11,954 nucleotides of DNA from Nitrospinota bacterium. Lineage in GTDB: Bacteria > UBA8248. Positions 6,744-11,954 of this stretch are shown here, piece by piece. The stretch's first letter is position 1, and each line of letters begins with the position of its first letter. The position numbers were made by a program, and so were the translations under genes. The notes under the pieces are model-generated. The model made no database searches. It was given only the letters and a program-made list of their open reading frames with translations, and was not told the origin of the DNA. Location of the stretch: positions 1-11,954 of the forward strand of contig JAPYQX010000061.1 of NCBI GenBank assembly GCA_029937135.1, written 5' to 3'.

Positions 6744-6940
6744 AACGACGCTCCCGATAGAGGAATAAAGGATAAATTTCGTGCTGGATTCTAGCAGAAC
6801 CCTCTGGAGCTGGAAAAACCTTCGGCCTCCAAACTTTCCCGACGGAACGGGGGTTTTAAGTTCTCCCTCACGCTGGGTAGGAAGGGGAAGTTTAATTTTC
6901 ATTCTGATTTCACGGGTGATCCCCGGAAGTTGGGACGATC

Positions 6941-6969
6941 TTGATTAGTATCGTAAATTCTTTTCTGAT
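6941..6969 (+). promoter_or_regulatory. Possible sigma-70 promoter for the small membrane-protein genes
   Basis: TTGATT and TCTGAT are separated by 17 bases, each with four of six matches to consensus. The pair lies about 24 bases before ATG 6993, in the gap divergent to the LLM oxidoreductase gene. Position and spacing fit, but the sequence match is moderate. Confidence 0.3.
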
Positions 6970-6992
6970 GATCATAACCTCGCCCCGCCGTC

Positions 6993-7433
6993 ATGGGCTG
7001 TAATGGGTTTTTGATAAGGGAACCCAACGGGAGGCAACGGATCTTCTGGAAGTGGCTTGCTCGAAACGGAGTTTACCTCGCGGCCGCGCCGCTGCTCGTG
7101 GCGCTGATGGCCTTGACGTTTCCGCCCCGGCTCACGGACGGGGTCAAGCATGTAAAAAATGTGACGGGCATCTGGGAAGGGCTGTTCACCTGGCCCGATC
7201 AGTCGAGGAGTTACCCGATCACGCTAACGATCCTCCCGGACGGTAGCTATGTGTTCGACTCCGTTCACAGATCCACCAAGGGGGTCGTTATCCTCGAGAG
7301 GGGACGGTTGGTTTTGAACCAGGAGAGTCTGGAGCGCGGCGTTTCGTTCTACCGGGGCCTCTCGGACGGAAAGCCGGTTCTCCTCGGGAGAAACGGTGAT
7401 TTCGGCACCTACCTTCTCAATAAGATAAACTGA
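6993..7433 (+). CDS. Hypothetical protein, N-terminal membrane anchor plus small beta domain
   Basis: The 146-residue protein has a basic N-terminus (KWLARNG), one hydrophobic segment at about 27-44 (VYLAAAPLLVALMALTF) and then a soluble part. From about residue 58 it reads VTGIWEGLFTWPDQ, YPITLTILPDGSYVFDS, KGVVILERGRLVLNQ and PVLLGRNGDFGTYLL. This series of short alternating strands with GxW and G-S-Y turns resembles a small beta-barrel or lipocalin-like fold facing the periplasm. I do not recognise the family and assign no function. The start is uncertain: ATG 6993 has no clear ribosome site. A strong GGGAGG at 7029-7034 points at an ATC codon (7041), which is not a normal start, and a TTG is also possible at codon 7. 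The next small membrane protein gene follows 65 bp later on the same strand, so the two may be cotranscribed. Confidence 0.65.
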   Translation: MGCNGFLIREPNGRQRIFWKWLARNGVYLAAAPLLVALMALTFPPRLTDGVKHVKNVTGIWEGLFTWPDQSRSYPITLTILPDGSYVFDSVHRSTKGVVILERGRLVLNQESLERGVSFYRGLSDGKPVLLGRNGDFGTYLLNKIN

Positions 7434-7486
7434 CGTGCGGTGTCTGATGTGAGACAGTGTTCCGGAGAAGTGGTCCAAATTTTCAC

Positions 7487-7491
7487 GGAGG
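7487..7491 (+). promoter_or_regulatory. Shine-Dalgarno site deciding a TTG start
   Basis: GGAGG lies seven bases before TTG 7499. The only ATG nearby (7492) touches the GGAGG and its frame closes after eight codons, so TTG is the likely start of the 66-residue protein. Confidence 0.55.
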
Positions 7492-7498
7492 ATGAGCG

Positions 7499-7699
7499 TT
7501 GCTATTCGGAAGCAATGACGGAGCCTATGTAACCAGAGAGTCTCTAAAAAACATCCGCTTGATGGAGCAGACTACCCGCCAATACATGGGCAAGAAACGG
7601 GGGTGGGTGAGGGGATATCGCAACCTCGCTATTTTCCTGGTGTTTAGCTACTACGTGGTTCCGTATGTCTGGCACGCTATTAGCGCCGTATTCAGGTAG
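7499..7699 (+). CDS. Small hypothetical membrane protein (66 aa, TTG start)
   Basis: The frame has a well-spaced GGAGG before TTG 7499 and ends at TAG. The first 40 residues are polar and basic toward the end (MEQTTRQYMGKKRGWVRGYR). A single hydrophobic helix, NLAIFLVFSYYVVPYVWHAI (about 42-61), reaches almost to the C-terminus. The layout is that of a C-tail-anchored or N-in single-pass inner-membrane protein. I do not recognise the family. It follows the membrane-anchored beta protein by 65 bp on the same strand. Support comes from the ribosome site and a coherent basic-then-hydrophobic design, not from homology, so conservation in relatives is needed to confirm it. Confidence 0.55.
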   Translation: MLFGSNDGAYVTRESLKNIRLMEQTTRQYMGKKRGWVRGYRNLAIFLVFSYYVVPYVWHAISAVFR

Positions 7700-7890
7700 A
7701 AACCTCAAGGTCTCAGCTGGAAATTTCAGGTAAGAGATATCCATCCCTTCAATAAAATAAGCCGAGAACTCCCCTCCCAAAACAAGCTCCTGCCGCCCCC
7801 TTACTCTTTTCTCCGAGTGGGGAGGAAGCGAAAGAGCTGCCCCGGGCGATGACGGCGGGTCGATATTCGGGGTCCGGGCCGCCTCGTGCC
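7700..7890. other. Gap between convergent genes, with a nested hairpin
   Basis: About 190 bp separate the small membrane protein stop from the ferredoxin stop. The notable element is an inverted repeat at 7785-7838. AGCTC (7785-7789) pairs with GAGCT (7834-7838) outside. CCCC-TT-ACTC (7797-7806) pairs inside with GAGTGGGG (7815-7822) around an 8-base loop, leaving a two-base bulge. It sits where transcripts from both sides meet, so a bidirectional terminator or 3'-end stabiliser is plausible. There is no long T-run. Confidence 0.35.
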
Positions 7891-8217
7891 CTATTCGGCG
7901 GCGGGCAGGCGCAGGCGGAGCCGTTCGACGGGCTCGTCGCCTTTGAGATGGCTCTCGACAATCTCGGGAACGTCCGAGGCCTTGAGGCCCTGGTACCAAA
8001 CGCCCTCGGGGTAGACCACGACGGAGGGACCCAGGGTGCAGGGGCCGAGGCAGGTCGCGCCCGAGACGGCGGTCGTGGCGGCCAGATCGCTTGAGTTGAC
8101 TGCGTCGCCGAAAGCCTGAAGAATTTCGATGCTTCCCTTCGATTGACAACAGCCCATCGGGTGGTCCGGCTGGCGCTGGTTGATGCAGACGAAAACATGA
8201 CGCTTGATGTGTTCCAT
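7891..8217 (-). CDS. Thioredoxin-like [2Fe-2S] ferredoxin
   Basis: The 108-residue protein is a small thioredoxin-fold 2Fe-2S ferredoxin of the Aquifex aeolicus Fd / Azotobacter Shethna I type. It reads HVFVCINQRQPDHPMGCCQSKGS, then ATCLGPCTLGPSVVVYPEGVWYQGL and VPEIVESHLKGDEPVERL. The cluster ligands are expected to be Cys11, Cys24 (or the adjacent Cys23), Cys56 and Cys60, the same layout as the Aquifex protein. The fold is also used as the NuoE-like module of complex I and hydrogenases, but here it stands alone. It is a cytoplasmic electron carrier; its partner is not evident among the neighbours. I chose ATG 8217 because AAAGGTG precedes it at suitable spacing and the family start falls here; the frame is open further upstream but without family likeness. 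The adjacent Cys23-Cys24 pair is a slight oddity. Confidence 0.92.
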   Translation of the reverse strand: MEHIKRHVFVCINQRQPDHPMGCCQSKGSIEILQAFGDAVNSSDLAATTAVSGATCLGPCTLGPSVVVYPEGVWYQGLKASDVPEIVESHLKGDEPVERLRLRLPAAE

Positions 8218-8495
8218 GAGGCACCTTTCGGTTATGCGAGCGATCCGGTGAGTCCAGGTGGAGCGGCTCTTGGTCATTGGGGAGAATTTTCCGACGGGCC
8301 TGCCAAGTGCGCTTCGCGGAAGAGGACTCCCCCCCCTCTCGAGGCGTATGAGCGAAGGCGATCATTCCGTTCGGATGACTTTGCCAGAGGCAGATGATAA
8401 CCTCGGGCCGGTTGAAGTCAAGGAAGTTTCTCCGGAATGTGGCGTGATGCGCACGCTCCTTTTTAATTCAAGCAGGTCCCCGGCCTTTGCCCTCT
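8218..8495. other. Divergent intergenic region between ferredoxin and M16 protease genes
   Basis: This 278 bp stretch should hold the promoters of both divergent genes. Open frames here lack family likeness. A possible plus-strand pair, TTGAAG (8412-8417), 17 bases, GAATGT (8435-8440), is too weak to assign. AGG at 8474-8476 is the only ribosome-site-like word before the M16 start. Confidence 0.35.
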
Positions 8496-11258
8496 ATGCA
8501 GAGTAAAATCTCCCTTTTCCGAACCCTCCGGCGGCGGCGTCTCCCGGAGGGACCGACGCTGATCTGTCTTCCGGACAAAAACGCCTCGACGGTTTCGATT
8601 CAGATATGGCTCCCCGCTGGCACCTCGTCCGAGAAAAAGAGCGAGACGGGGCTGGCCCATTTTCTCGAGCATATGATCTTCAAGGGGTCGAGGAATCTGG
8701 GCATCGGCGAGCTGGCCTCGAGGGTCGAGGCCGCCGGAGGGGACATCAACGCCTACACGATGAGTGACGCCACCTACTACTACCTCGACTGTCTCCCCGA
8801 GACCGCGGAGGCTTGCCTGGAGATGCTGGCCGACGCCGTCTGGTGGCCCCGGCTCGAGCAGGCCGAGGCTGACCGGGAGCGGGGCGTTATCCTCGCCGAG
8901 ATTGATCGGTCGATGGATCAGCCCGATCAGGTGATCCAGCATCGCCTTTTCGAGAAAGCCTACGGAAAGGACCATCCCTACGGCTGGCCCATCATGGGCT
9001 CCCGCCGGGCGGTGAGCGGGTTCGGCCGCCGGGAGCTCAAGCGTTTTCACCGCCGCTGCTACGCGCCCCCGCGCAGCATCGTCGCCGTCTCGGGGCGGGT
9101 GGATGTGTCCGCGATAAGGGATGTTCTCAGGAAAAAATTCCGTGCCGAGGGAACGCTTTCTTCATCGGCGGGACAAAGCGGACGAGTCCGGGTTCCCGTC
9201 CCCCGGCCCCAAGGAGCGGCGCCCCGGCTGTTCGTTTTAAGGGAGCGCTCGGGCCTCGCCCATCTCGAGGTCGCCTTTGAAATTCCTCCTTTCACCGGCG
9301 CTGACGCGCCCGCCCTTGAAGTCCTCGCCATGATCCTGGGGATGGGGGAGAGCTCGCGGCTTTACAAGAGAATGTGTGTCGAAACTTCGTTGATGCACGA
9401 GGTGTCGGCGGAGAATTTTTTCTCACTTGGCGAGGGGCTTTTGTTCCTGGGGGGGACGGCCGCTCCGGGTCGGGCCACCGCCGCCGCCGAAGCGATCATC
9501 GGGATCGGAAGGGAGATGGCGCATTCCTCGCCCGCGACGCCAGAGGAGCTTGGGCGCGTCCGCCTCAATTTCCTCTCCGACATGGAGTTCCGGCGCGAAG
9601 GGATGGGCGGCTATGCCAGGATTGCTGGCTACGCGGAGCTCCTGGCGGGCGACGCGCGCTTCGCCGATATTTACCTGAATCGTCTCATGAAGGTGGGGTC
9701 GAAGGATGTCTCCCGAGTGGCGGAGCGGTATTTGCGCCCGGAGGGAGCGACTGCCGGTATCCTGATCCCCCAAAATGCGGGCGGCGGAGCCACCCGAAAG
9801 GAACTTCGGCGTGGAATCCTGCGCGGTTTTTCCCGGGAAAATTCGGGAGCCCCTGATTTCGCCAGGACAGGTCCCGCCGGGACTGGAGATAAGCCGGGGA
9901 CGGTGGCCGGGGACGGGGCTCTCGCTACGGGGCTGGCACGGCGGGGGCCAAAGCGTGTCCGGTCGAAGCGCGTCGGGAGAGCGGGGCGGGTGAGCGAGTT
10001 CCGGCTTCCCGGCGGGGCGCGGCTGATTGTCCAGCCGGGCGGGACGGCCCGCGTTTTCGCGATCAATGCGGTGTGCCTGGGCGGCCAGCGGCTTGAGCAT
10101 AAAAAGCGGGCGGGGCTCCACTACCTGATGAGCAACCTCGCGGCCCAGGCCACTCGCTCGATGGACTCGGACGAGCTGGCGGGCCGAATCGACGGCCTGG
10201 GGGCGGTGCTCGAAGGGTTCTCGGGCCGGAACAGCATCGGCCTCTCGGGCTCGTGCATCTCGGCGGTCTCGGACGACTTGATTGAAATTTTCGCCGAGGT
10301 TCTTACCGAGCCCGCCTTTTCCCGGGGCGACCTTTCGCTCACCCTCCGGGAGATCAGGGCCGAGCGGCGGAGCGACATGGACGACCTCTCGGACGTCTCC
10401 CGGCTCCGGGCGATGGCGCTGCTTTATGGCGATCATCCCTTTGGCCGCCATCCGTTGGGCGATTCCCGCGTGATCGCCCGCATCGACCCCCGCGCTCTCC
10501 GGCGGGCCTGGCGCAGATGGGTCGTTCCGGGGAACCTGGTCATCAGCGTGGCGGGGGATGTCGATCCGGCGGCAATCTCGAAAAAACTGGGGCGATTGTT
10601 GAAAGGGTGGGCGGACAGGTCTCTATCCTGGCGGCCTCCGCCCCCGCCGCCGCCTCCGGCGCCCCCCGCTCGGGGGCGCTACCGCCGCCAGGTGGTGGAG
10701 GGAGCCGCTCAGAGCCATATTCAGCTAGTTTTTCTTGGAGCGAATTTCTCGGACCCCAAGCGATACGCCCTGTCGGTGTTGACGACCGCGCTGGGCAGCC
10801 AGGGGGGTGGTTTGTTCTGGGAACTCCGGGAGCGGCGGGGGCTGGCCTACGCGGTGTTCGCCTCCTCCGAGGAGGGGATTGACCCTGGGCCGGTTTCATT
10901 TTACGCGGCCACCGCGCCCGAGGCCGAAGAGGAGGCCGTCGAAGTCATCCAGAGGGAACTGAAGAGGGTACGCGAGAGCGGCCTCGGCAAGGAGGAATTC
11001 GAGCGGGCCAAGGCTTTTCTCATCGGCGAGCATCTGCGCTCGCTCCAGCGCGCCGGAGCAAGGGCCTCGGAGGCTGCTTTTGATGCGCTTTATGGTTTGG
11101 AGAGGGAGGGGCCCGGCGCGTTCCGGAAAAACATTCAGGCGGTGAGTGTGGAGGATGTCCTCGCCGCGGCACGTGCTTTTCTCGCGCCTGAAAAGGGGGC
11201 GATGGTCCGGCTCGGGCCGTCGATCAGGGGCCGGAGAAGAAAGCGTGTTTCAAAGTAA
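8496..11258 (+). CDS. Two-module M16 family zinc metallopeptidase (fused active and inactive halves)
   Basis: From ATG 8496 the protein has 920 residues. Module 1 (about 15-425) is an M16 peptidase with the inverted zinc motif HFLEH (55-59) and the distal ligand Glu135 in ERGVILAEI, 76 residues on. AAGGDINAYTMSDATYYYLDC follows the usual pattern for strands near the active site. Residues about 427-500 form a Gly/Arg-rich, probably disordered linker. Module 2 (about 500-905) keeps the fold, but the HxxEH position reads HYLMS, so it cannot bind zinc. Its second half has LRERRGLAY with Arg778 and Tyr785, the pair that grips substrate in M16 enzymes. At the same place module 1 has Cys294 and His301. 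The two halves therefore supply complementary parts of one active site. A PPPPPPPPAPP run lies at about 714-724. No signal peptide is visible, so location is open. TTG 8487, with AGG about ten bases before it, is an alternative start adding three residues. Confidence 0.93.
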   Translation: MQSKISLFRTLRRRRLPEGPTLICLPDKNASTVSIQIWLPAGTSSEKKSETGLAHFLEHMIFKGSRNLGIGELASRVEAAGGDINAYTMSDATYYYLDCLPETAEACLEMLADAVWWPRLEQAEADRERGVILAEIDRSMDQPDQVIQHRLFEKAYGKDHPYGWPIMGSRRAVSGFGRRELKRFHRRCYAPPRSIVAVSGRVDVSAIRDVLRKKFRAEGTLSSSAGQSGRVRVPVPRPQGAAPRLFVLRERSGLAHLEVAFEIPPFTGADAPALEVLAMILGMGESSRLYKRMCVETSLMHEVSAENFFSLGEGLLFLGGTAAPGRATAAAEAIIGIGREMAHSSPATPEELGRVRLNFLSDMEFRREGMGGYARIAGYAELLAGDARFADIYLNRLMKVGSKDVSRVAERYLRPEGATAGILIPQNAGGGATRKELRRGILRGFSRENSGAPDFARTGPAGTGDKPGTVAGDGALATGLARRGPKRVRSKRVGRAGRVSEFRLPGGARLIVQPGGTARVFAINAVCLGGQRLEHKKRAGLHYLMSNLAAQATRSMDSDELAGRIDGLGAVLEGFSGRNSIGLSGSCISAVSDDLIEIFAEVLTEPAFSRGDLSLTLREIRAERRSDMDDLSDVSRLRAMALLYGDHPFGRHPLGDSRVIARIDPRALRRAWRRWVVPGNLVISVAGDVDPAAISKKLGRLLKGWADRSLSWRPPPPPPPPAPPARGRYRRQVVEGAAQSHIQLVFLGANFSDPKRYALSVLTTALGSQGGGLFWELRERRGLAYAVFASSEEGIDPGPVSFYAATAPEAEEEAVEVIQRELKRVRESGLGKEEFERAKAFLIGEHLRSLQRAGARASEAAFDALYGLEREGPGAFRKNIQAVSVEDVLAAARAFLAPEKGAMVRLGPSIRGRRRKRVSK

Positions 11259-11302
11259 CTTCACGAAGGTAATTTCGAAAAGATAATTTCGGACAGCCCG
11301 GT

Positions 11303-11911
11303 TCACCTGTCATATTTTCTCATATTTTTGAGTTTCAGCTCCATTTCCTTTAGCTTTGCCCGCTCCTTGTCCACGGCGCGAGCGAGCGTTTCTTCCTTCA
11401 GGGCGATGGCGCGTGCCCGGGCGAGGCGGCGGCGCTTCTTGATGAGAGATTCTTTCCGCCGTGAATCGCGCTCTCCGGCGATGAGACGGTCCAGCTCGGC
11501 AACCTGACTGCCCAATTCACCGGCGGATTTCTTGCGGGGGACGACGCGGAACTTCTTTGCTCCGCTTCCGCGGACCTGGGGTTCTGTGATGGGCTTGAGG
11601 CGGCCGGATTCGATGTCCTCCTCGATACCGGCGGCGGGACGGGAGGCGAAGGCTCCTCGGGCCGGTTCCTGTAAGGCAGGCGTGGCATCAGAGGTGGTGG
11701 TCTTGACCGTCACTTTTTCATCCGAGGAAACGGACATCTTCCTGAAGGCTGATGAAACGGTGTTTTTGGTGGCCTCGTAGGCCGAGGTCATGGTACGCCG
11801 GGTGCGCTCCCAGAAGCCCGAGAGGGAATTGCCCCCGGCGCCGCTGGCGCAACCCGCGAGAAGGGCGAGCGAGACGGTGAAAATGAGATTGCGTCGATGA
11901 GTTAGAAACAT
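11303..11911 (-). CDS. Predicted lipoprotein with charged coiled-coil C-terminus, function unknown
   Basis: The 202-residue protein has a short basic N-terminus, a hydrophobic core (LIFTVSLALL) and the lipobox LAGC with Cys21, so it is expected to be lipidated. After a Gly/Ser linker comes an amphipathic stretch (GFWERTRRTMTSAYEATKNTVSSAFRKM, about 32-59). A low-complexity Ser/Thr/Ala/Pro region of about 60 residues follows. The last 75 residues (ELGSQVAELDRLIAGERDSRRKE to KLKEMELKLKNMRKYDR) are highly charged, contain no Pro or Gly apart from early ones, and look like a long helix or coiled coil. I do not recognise the family. It may bridge outer membrane and cell wall or act as a scaffold, by inference only. 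It converges with the M16 gene across 44 bp. The start ATG 11911 has only a GGA before it. Confidence 0.75.
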   Translation of the reverse strand: MFLTHRRNLIFTVSLALLAGCASGAGGNSLSGFWERTRRTMTSAYEATKNTVSSAFRKMSVSSDEKVTVKTTTSDATPALQEPARGAFASRPAAGIEEDIESGRLKPITEPQVRGSGAKKFRVVPRKKSAGELGSQVAELDRLIAGERDSRRKESLIKKRRRLARARAIALKEETLARAVDKERAKLKEMELKLKNMRKYDR

Positions 11912-11954
11912 ATCAGGTCCAAACCGGGCGGTGGCAGAGGGCGCTTAAATTGCG
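11912..11954. other. Window end, non-coding
   Basis: Forty-three bases upstream of the coiled-coil lipoprotein gene. No promoter boxes or gene start can be assigned in this short piece. Confidence 0.4.

Noticed and set aside
6744..6902. A 53-residue N-terminal extension of the LLM oxidoreductase
   Set aside because: The family begins at MRFGIQ, which has its own ribosome site. The extension is unlike any known domain and reads as translated spacer.
7670..7684. A sigma-54-like TGGCACG-N4-TAGC sequence
   Set aside because: It lies inside the 66-aa gene, has a mismatch in the -12 box, and faces a convergent gene with nothing to transcribe.
7544..8365. A 273-codon minus-strand open frame covering the ferredoxin and the small membrane protein
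   Set aside because: It overlaps the clear ferredoxin frame and reads as Arg/Pro/Ser-rich noise. The ferredoxin frame has all family motifs.
9423..10451. A 342-codon open frame on the minus strand inside the M16 gene
   Set aside because: It is antisense to well-conserved M16 sequence, is rich in Arg, Pro and Ala as expected from high-GC reverse frames, and has no recognisable motif.
11270..11291. The direct repeat TAATTTCG, two copies 14 bases apart
   Set aside because: It is too short and AT-rich to stand out from chance in a spacer.

Overview
The window reads as chromosomal housekeeping and accessory sequence from a Gram-negative (diderm) bacterium. Two proteins carry lipoboxes, one of them an RlpA-type cell-wall lipoprotein. 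There is also a fused M16 protease, an HD-GYP cyclic-di-GMP gene, and a high GC content in most genes. The gene set (LLM-class oxidoreductase, AhpD-like protein, DUF255 protein, thioredoxin-like 2Fe-2S ferredoxin) would suit an environmental deltaproteobacterium-like, Nitrospinota or Tectomicrobia-type lineage. That placement is an impression and was not tested. No tRNA, rRNA, CRISPR array, insertion sequence or phage gene was seen.

Layout. The window opens with the last 62 codons of a response-regulator receiver domain (1-189, +), then a 0.4 kb gap. Next is a DUF255/YyaL-type thioredoxin-domain protein (606-2669, +). It converges, with 11 bp between stop codons, on a minus-strand unit. That unit is transcribed from a good sigma-70-like promoter (4484-4513) through a broken HD-GYP phosphodiesterase gene (4439-3416) into an RlpA-like lipoprotein gene (3364-2681). 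The unit and the gap upstream of it are clearly richer in AT than the rest of the window. After a 0.6 kb non-coding stretch come an AhpD/carboxymuconolactone decarboxylase-like gene (5063-5575, +) and, converging on it, an LLM-class flavin-dependent oxidoreductase gene (6743-5733, -). Divergent from the latter are two small genes for membrane-anchored proteins (6993-7433 and 7499-7699, +). They converge on a thioredoxin-like [2Fe-2S] ferredoxin gene (8217-7891, -). A 2.8 kb gene for a two-module M16 metallopeptidase (8496-11258, +) follows, and then a coiled-coil lipoprotein gene on the minus strand (11911-11303).

Working relations. The clearest unit is HD-GYP plus rlpA, which share a strand, a 51 bp gap and a probable promoter. 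The HD-GYP gene carries two separate lesions: a one-base shift in an A8 run and an in-frame TAG, with recognisable family sequence beyond both. The rlpA gene has a run of ten C within its first 12 codons, which makes it a candidate slipped-strand switch. The M16 protein is also instructive: module 1 keeps the zinc site and lacks the substrate-binding Arg/Tyr pair, while module 2 is the reverse. It therefore looks like a covalent version of a heterodimeric M16 protease. I found no clearly new multi-gene system. The most useful leads are the two homopolymer-linked genes and the uncharacterised small membrane and lipoproteins.
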